In this document: positions 31,436-40,575 of the stretch, piece by piece | How positions within the stretch are numbered: position 1 is the stretch's first letter | Layout: every line of letters starts with the position of its first letter | Source of the DNA: Fodinibius sediminis | Lineage (GTDB): Bacteria; Bacteroidota; Rhodothermia; Balneolales; Balneolaceae | Direction: 5' to 3' | DNA length: 64,000 bases | NCBI RefSeq assembly: GCF_900182555.1 | Contig: NZ_FXTH01000009.1 | Span: 1 to 64,000 of the forward strand | Translations under genes and position numbers: made by a program | Notes under the pieces: generated by a model | The model's input: only the letters and a program-made list of their open reading frames with translations | Database searches by the model: none | Told to the model about the DNA's origin: nothing

Positions 31436-32840
31436 CTGGAGTATAAGGGGGATTGCTGAGTGGACCATTATCGGTTATTTCCTTATTTTTAACAGCACCT
31501 ATCTGCTTTTGGTGATCAGTGCATTAGTGCACGTCAGGAAGCAGCTTTTTCACAGCGATATTGTCCAATCCTTCGGGCTTTTTAAAACCAATTTTTATAG
31601 AAGAATCAGCATTCTTGTGCCCGCATACAACGAGTCGGGCAATATTATTGAATCCGTGGAATCTCTTCTGAAACTTCACTACCCGGATTATGAAGTGATC
31701 GTTATCAATGACGGCAGCAGTGATGCCACGATGGAGCAGCTTATTTCTCATTTTGATTTGCAGGAGACGGAGCTTTTTTACGAAGAATCGGTGGATCACA
31801 AGACTGTCAGAGCCATTTATAAATCACCGGAATTGTCGCCCCTGACGGTTATTGATAAAGAAAACGGGGGCAAGGCTGATGCCCTAAACGCGGGGCTGAA
31901 TGTATCCGATAGTGACCTGATCTGTTCCATCGACGCTGATTCACTACTTGAAGTAGATGTACTGCAAAAGCTTATCCGCACTTTCATTCAGCATAAAGAC
32001 ACTATCGCTGCCGGCGGTATTGTGCGTGTGGTCAATGGCTGCAAAATGAAAAACAGAGAAATACAGCAGATTCATGTCCCCAAAAGTTTTCTGGGGAGGC
32101 TTCAATCTGTGGAATACCTGCGGTCTTTTTTATTCGGCCGGGTTGGCTGGGATTATTTAAACAGTTTGCTCATCGTATCCGGGGCATTCGGAATTTTCAA
32201 GCGAACGGCCGTCCAGGAGGTAGGTGGCTATCTTCCGGATACGGTAGGTGAGGATATCGAGCTTATTATTCGGCTTCACAGCCATTATCAGGAACGGAAT
32301 ACCGATTATAAAATACGATTTCTGCCCGAACCTATTTGCTGGACGGAAGTGCCCGATGATTATACGAGCCTGAAAAATCAGCGCAACCGCTGGCATCGAG
32401 GCCTGGCCGATGCCATCTGGCGTCATCGTAAGATGCTGTTTAATCCAACCTATGGATATATTGGGATGTTCATATTACCATTCTTCCTGTTTTTCGAGCT
32501 CCTGGGGCCCATTGTCAGGGTCGGCGGATATGGATACCTGGCGATGCAATTTTTTACTCCCGGCGCCCTTGATACCTCTTTTGTGATATTGTTTTTAAGC
32601 GCTTCTATTATCTACGGCATGATTGTGTCTCTTATTTCCGTGCTGGCGGAAGAGTTAACTTTTAAAACGTACAGCAGCTACAAAGACATTTTGGTACTCA
32701 TTCTGTATTCCTTCCTTGAAAATTTAGGGTATCGGCAGGTTCACGCATGGTGGCAGCTGCTGGGGCTGTTTGATTTTTTAAAAGGCAAAAAAAGCTGGGG
32801 GAAAATCAATCGCAGGGGCTTTAAAGATAACAACGCATAG
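31428..32840 (+). CDS. Processive family 2 glycosyltransferase (PgaC/BcsA-like)
   Basis: Inner-membrane polysaccharide synthase of 470 residues. One N-terminal helix (about 8-32) precedes the catalytic domain with SILVPAYNESGNI, VINDGSSD, KENGGKADALNAG, SIDADS (DxD), GEDIEL (catalytic Asp) and QRNRW, the QxxRW motif of processive synthases. Three or more helices follow (about 340-450). This domain order matches poly-N-acetylglucosamine and related synthases. No cyclic-di-GMP PilZ domain is visible; control may come from the response regulator and HEAT protein of the same operon. Product unknown. Confidence 0.92.
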   Translation: MDDWSIRGIAEWTIIGYFLIFNSTYLLLVISALVHVRKQLFHSDIVQSFGLFKTNFYRRISILVPAYNESGNIIESVESLLKLHYPDYEVIVINDGSSDATMEQLISHFDLQETELFYEESVDHKTVRAIYKSPELSPLTVIDKENGGKADALNAGLNVSDSDLICSIDADSLLEVDVLQKLIRTFIQHKDTIAAGGIVRVVNGCKMKNREIQQIHVPKSFLGRLQSVEYLRSFLFGRVGWDYLNSLLIVSGAFGIFKRTAVQEVGGYLPDTVGEDIELIIRLHSHYQERNTDYKIRFLPEPICWTEVPDDYTSLKNQRNRWHRGLADAIWRHRKMLFNPTYGYIGMFILPFFLFFELLGPIVRVGGYGYLAMQFFTPGALDTSFVILFLSASIIYGMIVSLISVLAEELTFKTYSSYKDILVLILYSFLENLGYRQVHAWWQLLGLFDFLKGKKSWGKINRRGFKDNNA

Positions 32841-33003
32841 CGTCATAATTTATTTATTATCCCGCGGATTATTGATCTGGTTCAGTTTTCTTATCCTGAA
32901 TAACTGGCATTTCCAGTGATATCTAAAATTTTGTGTGGGCTGTAACTTTGCTTCATCTGTTTACGTAGCCTCCATAAAACGAAACCGGAACCAATTATTG
33001 CTT

Positions 33004-35355
33004 ATGATTGTGAAAGATTACATTCCTTATTTTTTGACCCTGCTTGTTATCGTGACCGCCGGCACGGCCCGTGCGCAGTCCGAAAGCTACCATTATCATA
33101 TAAACCTGAATGAAGTGGTCGATGATCAGCTCCGGGTGGATCTTGAGACGCCAGAGATTGAAGAGCAATCAATTAAATTTTATATGCCGAACATCATTCC
33201 GGGAACCTACCGGGAGAGCAATTACGGGATGTTTGTAAGCAGGTTAAAAGCCTATAATGAGGCAGGCGGAGAACTGCCGGTGAACCGGCTTGGCAAGAAT
33301 GAATGGGAAATTCAACAGGCCCGCGAGATGCAGCGTCTGAGCTACTGGGTGGAGGACACCTACGATACCGAGAAAGAACACAAGGTGTATGGAATGTCCG
33401 GAACCAATATCCGTGCCGGGGAAAATTATGTCATCTACAGTTCGGGCTTCTTCGGTTATCTGGAAGGACTGAAAGAGGAGTCTTTTGAGATTAACTTCAC
33501 CAAGCCCGAAGGCTTCTATGGAAGTACAGGGCTCATTCCGGTGCATACGACCGCGACCGGGGAGACCTATCGCACGCGCGATTATGATATGCTTATTGAC
33601 TCCCCCTTTATGTTTAACAGGCCTGATACAACCATTATTGATGTTGCGAATGCCGAAGTTCTTGTTTCAGTCTATTCTCCAACCGGCAAGGTGACGTCCA
33701 AATTTCTGGCTGAACAGTATCGCCCACTGCTGCAAGCCCACAAGGAATACCTGGGCGGTAAACTGCCCGTCGACAAGTATGCTTTTATCATGTATTTCGA
33801 AGAACCCTCAAAAATTCAGTCCGTAACGGGAGCCCACGAGCACAGTTACTCCAGCTTTTATTATGTTCACGAGATGCCTCAGGAGCAGATCGCCCCCCTT
33901 TTAACCGATATTGCCTCCCATGAATTCTACCACATTGTTACACCGCTGAATATTCATTCGGGGGAGATCGCCTACTTTGATTATAATGAGGCGGATTTAT
34001 CCCGGCACTTGTGGCTCTATGAGGGAGTTACAGAATATGCTTCGCACCATATACAGGTGGTTAACGGGCTGATCTCCAACGAGGAATTTGTAAAGCGGCT
34101 GGAAGATAAAATCAACCGTTCCAAGCAGCGCTACGATGACGAGCTTCCTTTTACAGAGCTGAGTGAGTTTGCGGCGGGCAAGTACAACGAGCAGTATACC
34201 AATGTTTATCAGAAGGGAGCACTGATTGGGGCAATGCTGGATCTCAAAATTATAGAATCGACAGGCGGAGTTATGAATCTGCAGGATGTTATTGACAAGC
34301 TGAGTCAGCGGTATGGGAAGGACCAACCGTTCGAGGATGCGGACTTATTTGATGAAATAACGAGTATGACGTCGCCGGAGGTGGGTCGTTTTTTTGAGAA
34401 ATACGTAGCCGGCCCTTATCCACTGCCGCTTGAAGGACTGTTGGGCAAAGCCGGCATTGCGATGGTTCATGTCAGAGGGGAAATGGCTCCCAGCTTCGAA
34501 GTTGAGGCCCTGGGTTATGATGCGAGTGAGAACCGTATGAAGGTGGTCAGCACGGACAAGTTGAATGCTTTTGGCCGGGCGCTGGGCCTTCGGGAAAATG
34601 ACCTGCTGATCAAGATGCAGGGGGTGGATGTTGATCCGATGAAAGGAAAAGCACTGATGGACAGCCTGAGTACAACCATAGCAGAAGGGGATACCGTCAG
34701 CTGGACTGTGGAACGATTACAGGAAGACGGAACCACACGACAGCAGATGCTGCTGCGGGCCCCGATGACCATGGTCAAACAAAAGGATCGGTATGAGTTG
34801 TCTCTCATGGATAATGTTACCCGTGAACAAAGCGTACTGCGCGAGCAATGGCTGAATCCGAATGCGCCCACAGCCGATCCGGTGGACGTCGGCAGTATCA
34901 ATGGCATCATCCGGGCCATGTATGATGTTATCTCGGGCCCTGCGGGGGAGCGCGACTGGGAGCGCTTCCGTTCGCTTTTTAAGCCGGGAGCAAGCATGGG
35001 GGCTTTACACTCCGACAAGAAAGGGACTCTGCAGTATACAGCGATGACCCCGGAGGAATACCAAGAGCGGAATCATCCATTCTTCATGGAAAATGGATTT
35101 TGGGAAGAGGAGTTGGCCCGGGATGTCTTCCGGTTTGGAGAAATAGCTACTGTACAGACTGCCTACGAGTTCAGGATCGCCGATGACGGTGAAACCAACG
35201 AAACTGCATCACAGCGAGGGGTAAACAGTATACAGCTGGTTTACGACCAGGGACGCTGGTGGATTACCAGTATTACCTGGAATACGGAACGGGATGATAA
35301 CCCTATTCCCGAAGATCTGCTGAGCCAAAAAATTCCGGAGGGTGGAACTCAGTAA
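33004..35355 (+). CDS. M61 family metallopeptidase with PDZ and NTF2-like C-terminal domain
   Basis: Secreted zinc aminopeptidase-type enzyme of 783 residues from ATG 33004, chosen because it starts the signal peptide (IPYFLTLLVIVTAGTARAQ). The peptidase core has HEFYH (about residue 303) and a downstream LYEGVTEY glutamate. A PDZ-like segment follows (about 515-610: LGLRENDLLIKMQGVDVDP). The last 150 residues (ERDWERFRSLFKPGASMG ... RGVNSIQLVYDQGRWWITSITW) look like an NTF2/SnoaL-type fold, unusual for M61 peptidases. M61 enzymes cleave N-terminal Gly or Ala. Monocistronic by spacing. Confidence 0.86.
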   Translation: MIVKDYIPYFLTLLVIVTAGTARAQSESYHYHINLNEVVDDQLRVDLETPEIEEQSIKFYMPNIIPGTYRESNYGMFVSRLKAYNEAGGELPVNRLGKNEWEIQQAREMQRLSYWVEDTYDTEKEHKVYGMSGTNIRAGENYVIYSSGFFGYLEGLKEESFEINFTKPEGFYGSTGLIPVHTTATGETYRTRDYDMLIDSPFMFNRPDTTIIDVANAEVLVSVYSPTGKVTSKFLAEQYRPLLQAHKEYLGGKLPVDKYAFIMYFEEPSKIQSVTGAHEHSYSSFYYVHEMPQEQIAPLLTDIASHEFYHIVTPLNIHSGEIAYFDYNEADLSRHLWLYEGVTEYASHHIQVVNGLISNEEFVKRLEDKINRSKQRYDDELPFTELSEFAAGKYNEQYTNVYQKGALIGAMLDLKIIESTGGVMNLQDVIDKLSQRYGKDQPFEDADLFDEITSMTSPEVGRFFEKYVAGPYPLPLEGLLGKAGIAMVHVRGEMAPSFEVEALGYDASENRMKVVSTDKLNAFGRALGLRENDLLIKMQGVDVDPMKGKALMDSLSTTIAEGDTVSWTVERLQEDGTTRQQMLLRAPMTMVKQKDRYELSLMDNVTREQSVLREQWLNPNAPTADPVDVGSINGIIRAMYDVISGPAGERDWERFRSLFKPGASMGALHSDKKGTLQYTAMTPEEYQERNHPFFMENGFWEEELARDVFRFGEIATVQTAYEFRIADDGETNETASQRGVNSIQLVYDQGRWWITSITWNTERDDNPIPEDLLSQKIPEGGTQ

Positions 35356-35543
35356 TGCTGCAATCGGTTTGTGGCACCGTACGACAAGTAGATCATCTCA
35401 ACGCCTCAGCAGATAAATACAGATTTGATATGAAGCCGTAGATACTCTGAATGTCCTGATTCAAAATTCCATGACAGATTCCGTCGCTAATGATGTATGC
35501 AAGTACAAGCATGATCTGGCCAGGCACATGAGGGTCTTGTATT

Positions 35544-36440
35544 TTGAGCGTTATTTGGTCCCCAGTGGATAATACACATTCGCAGGAAAGGCGAGAAGCG
35601 GTTTTAGAAACGTTTAATCGCCATATCAATTACCTGGGGGAAGCGGTTCGGCTTAACAGCACAGCGCTTTTTGCCAATTACCTGGAGTGGATTGATGGAA
35701 TGCTTCGGGAACAAGAGACACCTGGAACGGACTCACAGGAAACGGTGAAGTTGCTGAAGGATCAGATGCTTGGCATGGCTGCTCACGACCTGCGAAATCC
35801 CCTTACAGTCATTCAGGGCTGTGCTCTGTTCCTGATGGAGGATGATGAGAACCACCATCTTTTTACTGAGGATCAGTACCAGTTTATCAGGGAAATCAAG
35901 CAGTCAAGTGAATACATGGTAGAGATCATTGAGGATATGTTAGATATTTCAACGTTTGAGTCTGGGAGTATATCCCTCGAGCTGCAAGAGCACAATCTCA
36001 ATGAATTGATTGAGCGGGCCGTCATGCTAAACCGTCCTTCAGCACAGAAAAAAGATATCAGGATAAGTGTTGAACTACCGGAGCTACCGATCATTAAGAG
36101 CATAGATGTGCATAAATTTCAGCAGGTATTGGACAATTTATTGTCCAATGCCATTAAATATTCGCATCCCCGCACAGAAGTTCAAGTGTTTATCGAAGGT
36201 ACGAGCAGCAGCGAAGTTCTTATTATCGTCCGAGACCAGGGGCAGGGGATACCGGAGGAGGAAATCGCCGACATATTTGAGCCCTTTTCAGCATTGAGCG
36301 TCAGGCCGACTTCCGGTGAGAAAAACACGGGACTTGGACTAACGATTGCCCAGAAAATTGTTACTGCCCACGGCGGAACCATAGAGGTAGAAAGTGAAGT
36401 GGGAAAGGGATCGGCATTTTATGTGAGGTTTCCACGGTAA
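35544..36440 (+). CDS. Sensor histidine kinase (soluble)
   Basis: A 298-residue kinase with a HisKA domain (AAHDLRNPL, His81) and HATPase_c domain with N box VLDNLLSNAIKY, G1 DQGQGIPEEE, F/G2 EKNTGLGLTIAQKIV and GKGSAFYVRF. No membrane helix, so it senses an internal signal or partner. The start at TTG 35544 is weak. Another frame, from ATG 35471, runs to 35572 and reads like a natural N-terminus (MTDSVANDVCKYKHDLARHM...YFERYLVP); removing one base at the C4 run 35560-35563 would join it to VDNTHSQERREAV of this gene. Its stop is directly next to that of the convergent Ser/Thr kinase gene. Confidence 0.88.
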   Translation: MSVIWSPVDNTHSQERREAVLETFNRHINYLGEAVRLNSTALFANYLEWIDGMLREQETPGTDSQETVKLLKDQMLGMAAHDLRNPLTVIQGCALFLMEDDENHHLFTEDQYQFIREIKQSSEYMVEIIEDMLDISTFESGSISLELQEHNLNELIERAVMLNRPSAQKKDIRISVELPELPIIKSIDVHKFQQVLDNLLSNAIKYSHPRTEVQVFIEGTSSSEVLIIVRDQGQGIPEEEIADIFEPFSALSVRPTSGEKNTGLGLTIAQKIVTAHGGTIEVESEVGKGSAFYVRFPR

Positions 36441-38906
36441 TTATTCCCAGAAGTCGGACAGGAATTTTTCCCAGCGGTTCCGGTTGTTTTCATAGACACG
36501 TTCCAGATCCGAAAGAATATCCTGGTAATCCCTGTTCTGGTGCATCGGCTGCCATACGGGATTTTCCGCTACCCAGGGGTAATTTTCATATCCCAGGTAG
36601 ATGGCCTTGCGAAGCCAGTGAAGGGCTTCCGTGGCGTTGTCATCCACAACAAAATACGAGGCGAGGCGGAACGCCATCTCACAGTCTGTGGATGCAATGG
36701 TCAGCAATTCATCGGTAATAAGTTCATGAGCCTTTTCATGCTGCCCATTCCTTACATAGCACATTGCCAGGGTCGGATAGGTGACGCGCCGATTGGGATC
36801 CTCGGCGATGACGGATTCGAGTATGGGAATGGCCTTTTCGTAACCGCCCTCACGAAAATAAAGATAGCCCTCGGTCGTACGCAGCAGTGAATGTTTGGGC
36901 TCCAGAGTCAACCCCTTATTTACTTCCAGCCAGGCCAGATCCATCTGTCCCAGATAATGGTTTAGCCGTGCTCTTCTGTTGTAAATCTGGGTGGCTCCCG
37001 CAGGATTCTTCTGAAGAGCCATCCCCAGCAGTCGCAATGCCTCCGTGTGGAGTCCGTCCAGCTGAATGATGATACCGGCACCCAGTAACACTTCGGAATT
37101 ACGGCCGTTATTTTTCAGCAGGTACTGTATGTCTCGCCGGGCTTGTTCTTTTTCACCCCGCCACAGGTAGGTATAGGCCCGTTGCAGCTTTGCCTCAACA
37201 TTGTCAGGGTCCAGTTCAAGGGCCCTTTCCAGGTGCCGCTGCGCCTTCATAAAGTGGGTGGGGCCCCCGAGACCGTTGGTGACATAGTTGAGGTGGGTAC
37301 GTCCAAGCCCTCCGTGGGCAGCGGCAAAGTCGGGGGCTTTCTCCAATACCTCTTCAAATTTTGTTTGTGCCTCCTGGAGATCCTTGGGATTGTTTGACCC
37401 CCATAAAAAACGGGAGAGCAGGGCCTGTGCTTCCAGGTACTGTTCGGAGAGATCCAGGGGCAGGTGGTCCATAGAGGTTTTTTCCCGGTGTGCCTCAAGT
37501 TTGCCAAGGTTAAAAAGGGCCTCGAAAATGTCGTCCGATATTTCGCCCTGCACCTTCACAAGGTCGAAAGAGGGGACCGAAATGGTATTGCCGGCCTGAA
37601 TGGTCTTGGTGGCTATTTCGATGAGCTGCCAGTTCAGGGTAAACCCCTCTTCAGCGGTAAAGAACGACCCGGTTAGAACATACTCCGTTTCAAGTTTATG
37701 GCCCGCTTCAATTTCATCAACGGATTGATCGGCAAGTGACAAGAAGGTACCCGGGGGACGTATGGCTACGGAGGCATTCTGGGAAAGGCGCGTGGCTATG
37801 GCATCGGCCATGGCCAGCCCGAAATACCGGTTCCGCTTGTTTCCTTCGTCCTGTTTAAACGGCAGTACCGCAATGGAATTCGCAACGACGTCTGCCTCAT
37901 CCTTCTGTAAAAAAAATTCGGTAAGCATGGAAAAGACGCCGGTACGTTTGTCTTTACCTTTTTCCCTGCTTCCCGGCTGCCTGGGAGAAGGAGAGGGGAG
38001 CAGGGCCGTTTGCTCGCCGGGAATCATGCCCTGTTCAAAATCCATGCTCTTCATGAGCATTTTAAGTGCTTCATGGAGCTCTGTAACCGATTTAAAACGG
38101 TTGGATGGCTGTTTATCTATCGTTTTAAGAATCAGGCTGTTGAGGCTACTGGGAATTTCTTCACGGTAAACCCTGGGTTCTGTGGGCTTGCTCGAGCGAA
38201 TGGCGTGGATCAACAGGGATTGTTCGTTGCGAGCGGGACCCGAAAAGGGATGATGACCGGTAATAATCTCATAGAGGATAACTCCCATCGAAAAGATATC
38301 AGACTGTTTACTGCTCCGCAGGGTTACAAATTGCTCAGGAGCCATATAGGCTGTTGTGCCAAAACGTGAAGACTGGAGCTCATCACCCTCTGTTGCCAAG
38401 GCCCGCTCTTCCGGTTCATCCATCATTGAAGAGGCAGGCGATTCTCTTCTTCTGGCAAGTCCAAAGTCAAGGATCTTGACCAGTCCACCATCTGTTACCA
38501 TGATATTGGCGGGTTTAAGATCACGATGCAAAATATCAAGCCTGTGGGCTTCAGCCAGCCCATCGGCAATCTGAATACTGATAGAAAGGGCAAACTGCAA
38601 ATTAAGCGGTCCACCGGCGAGCAACTCCTCCAGCGTGCGTCCCGGAACGTACTGCATGACGATATAGGGTCGTTTTTCAAATTCCCCAACCTCATAGATG
38701 GCACTGACATTGGGATGCTGAATGGCCGAGGCTATACGGGCCTCTTCGAGGATGCGTTCCCGAATATGTTTGTCGGTCGCCCGTTCCGGATGTACAATCT
38801 TTATCACCACCGGACGCATGAGCTTGGTATCGGTGGCATAATAGACCGTCCCGTGTTGGCCTGCACCCAGTTTGTATTCTATGTTGTAGTGGTGAATGCT
38901 GTCCAT
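36441..38906 (-). CDS. Serine/threonine protein kinase with TolB-like and TPR domains
   Basis: Eukaryotic-type kinase of 821 residues. The kinase domain (about 1-270) has LGAGQHGTVYYA, the lysine in VVIKIVH, catalytic HRDLKPANI and DFGLARR. A linker leads to a TolB/FlgO-like domain (about 340-465, SIAVLPFKQDEGNKRNRYFGLAMADAIATRLSQ), then TPR units to about 780 (AHGGLGRTHLNYV, HLERALELDPDNVEAKLQRAYTYLWRGEKEQARRDI). No membrane segment is evident, so it is probably cytoplasmic. This architecture matches multi-domain kinases common in Rhodothermota and Gemmatimonadota; substrates unknown. Stop codon abuts that of the histidine kinase gene. Confidence 0.92.
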   Translation of the reverse strand: MDSIHHYNIEYKLGAGQHGTVYYATDTKLMRPVVIKIVHPERATDKHIRERILEEARIASAIQHPNVSAIYEVGEFEKRPYIVMQYVPGRTLEELLAGGPLNLQFALSISIQIADGLAEAHRLDILHRDLKPANIMVTDGGLVKILDFGLARRRESPASSMMDEPEERALATEGDELQSSRFGTTAYMAPEQFVTLRSSKQSDIFSMGVILYEIITGHHPFSGPARNEQSLLIHAIRSSKPTEPRVYREEIPSSLNSLILKTIDKQPSNRFKSVTELHEALKMLMKSMDFEQGMIPGEQTALLPSPSPRQPGSREKGKDKRTGVFSMLTEFFLQKDEADVVANSIAVLPFKQDEGNKRNRYFGLAMADAIATRLSQNASVAIRPPGTFLSLADQSVDEIEAGHKLETEYVLTGSFFTAEEGFTLNWQLIEIATKTIQAGNTISVPSFDLVKVQGEISDDIFEALFNLGKLEAHREKTSMDHLPLDLSEQYLEAQALLSRFLWGSNNPKDLQEAQTKFEEVLEKAPDFAAAHGGLGRTHLNYVTNGLGGPTHFMKAQRHLERALELDPDNVEAKLQRAYTYLWRGEKEQARRDIQYLLKNNGRNSEVLLGAGIIIQLDGLHTEALRLLGMALQKNPAGATQIYNRRARLNHYLGQMDLAWLEVNKGLTLEPKHSLLRTTEGYLYFREGGYEKAIPILESVIAEDPNRRVTYPTLAMCYVRNGQHEKAHELITDELLTIASTDCEMAFRLASYFVVDDNATEALHWLRKAIYLGYENYPWVAENPVWQPMHQNRDYQDILSDLERVYENNRNRWEKFLSDFWE

Positions 38907-39157
38907 ATATCGTTCGTATAGGTTTTAGGGTCCGCTAAAGTTAGCTACAAATGAAATTAACTTCTAGCCGGGCGGCGGTTAAGATAGACTTGCTTTTCAG
39001 ACCCTGAGCGGATGTTTGGTTTCATTCATACCCTGCCCTGCCAAAAATACATTTGGAAACGTCAGCATTAAAGTATTAGTATGACGTAAACCGATCCCCA
39101 AAAGATCTTATTTGCTCATGAAAACCCGGGGCTGATTACCATCAATCAATTCATAGG

Positions 39158-40006
39158 CTAGTTGATGGAAAGTTGTCCCGATCGATCAAACGTAAAGTTG
39201 GTACTGCCCAGCAGTTCATGAAGGGCATTGAAATTGAAGGTTCCACGCAGCTGGTACTCGAGCGACTCTGATCCTGACAGTATACGATATCCTGATCGGC
39301 CGATCTCGGAAAGATTCAGGGAGAGGGGAATCGTCAGCTGTGTTGTTCCATTTTCCCGAATCGACACATCCTGCAACGCCATTCCCTCTGCCCACGGTCT
39401 GCCATTTACAACCAAGTCGTAAGTGAGTTGATTGATATCAAATCCAATGCCATTGGGATTGTCAAAAGCAAGTTGGAGTGCCAGATCAGCACTGCTGAAG
39501 CTCAAATTTTGAACCTTCAGGTTTTGAACATTTATCCTCGGTAATTTTAAAAGGGGGAGGGAGCCTTCTTTCCGTACGGGTATCTCCGTAGCACCGAGGA
39601 CCGGCAGATCAAACCGAAGGTGACTCAAAAAATTATAGGTGGTTTCATCCTGGTCTGACAATCCTGAAATAGCCTGGTATACATCGGAAAAGTCAAGCGT
39701 CATTGGCACCTGAATGATGCTTTCCCCGCCGGCATCAATATCAACCTGTTCTGTTTGATCTCCTTTAATAAAAGAGCTGCCGTTTAGATCCAGATTGTAG
39801 TCATATCCCAGCATCTGCAAAGCCACGGCATTGGGGTTTTCAATTTTGATATCATATATCAGCTGCATTTGATGGAAATTAAATCCGGTTACCCTGACAT
39901 CATCGACAGAAAGGCGGGGCTTGTCAATACTGCTGGCCAAGTCCTTGATTGTTTTACAGCTCATAATAAGCAGGGGGAACAGAAAAAGGATCGTATATTT
40001 TCTCAT
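39158..40006 (-). CDS. LEA type 2 (WHy-domain) lipoprotein
   Basis: Exported lipoprotein of 282 residues from ATG 40006. The signal peptide MRKYTILFLFPLLIMSC ends at the lipid-modified Cys17. Two WHy/LEA-2 domains are visible: one near 28-125 (SVDDVRVTGFNFHQMQLIYDIKIENPNAVALQMLGYDYNLDLNG) and one near 150-250 (RINVQNLKVQNLSFSSADLALQLAFDNPNGIGFDINQLTYDLVVNG), each with the NPN motif. LEA-2 proteins protect against desiccation or salt stress in other organisms; no activity is shown for bacterial forms. Monocistronic. Confidence 0.86.
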   Translation of the reverse strand: MRKYTILFLFPLLIMSCKTIKDLASSIDKPRLSVDDVRVTGFNFHQMQLIYDIKIENPNAVALQMLGYDYNLDLNGSSFIKGDQTEQVDIDAGGESIIQVPMTLDFSDVYQAISGLSDQDETTYNFLSHLRFDLPVLGATEIPVRKEGSLPLLKLPRINVQNLKVQNLSFSSADLALQLAFDNPNGIGFDINQLTYDLVVNGRPWAEGMALQDVSIRENGTTQLTIPLSLNLSEIGRSGYRILSGSESLEYQLRGTFNFNALHELLGSTNFTFDRSGQLSIN

Positions 40007-40575
40007 AACAGGAAAAATAATCTGCAATAGCTGAAATGTAAAAGTATTAGATTATCTGTGGTAAGTCGTATTTCGTATATAGAAAGAACTTACATATGTT
40101 CAGCGACTAAACACAACTGCAATACCATACGCAGAGAACAATTAAAGTACTTCGTGATAAAAGCTATACCTTGCTAACCATCTGATGTTCCTGATGATAT
40201 GGGATTTTATAAAGTTAGATTCTACCACGATAAAAAAACTGCCGCGGGGGACGAGTATATCCTTCATCCCTTCTCTGCATACTGCATTTGGGCAACCATA
40301 AAGGGAACATGCTTTTACTGCAATAGAATAGACCATGTGGAAGTGTTTCATGAGCACCGAAAGGCGCAGTTTAACAAGGGATCAATGACCATACCGGGGC
40401 CTTGAGCCTGAATCCGTGTTCTTCATCAAACAGGTATTGGATGAAATATAATGCTTGGGGCCTGCATTTAGGGACCCTGAATGGAAGATCAACTGCCTGG
40501 CAACGTCCCTCCCTTTATTTGAACCTCCATTATGACAGCCGAGTTAAACTCCGGATATTGTATTACCATTAAAAC
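40007..40575. other. Intergenic region between LEA-2 gene and TonB receptor gene
   Basis: About 570 bases; both neighbours are on the minus strand. Frames at 40142-40357 and 40199-40405 overlap on opposite strands and match nothing known to me. It should hold the LEA-2 promoter near 40030-40120. No terminator with a T tract was found after the receptor gene. Confidence 0.4.

Noticed and set aside
37247-37676. Several frames opposite the Ser/Thr kinase
   Set aside because: Shadows of the TPR region of the kinase gene.
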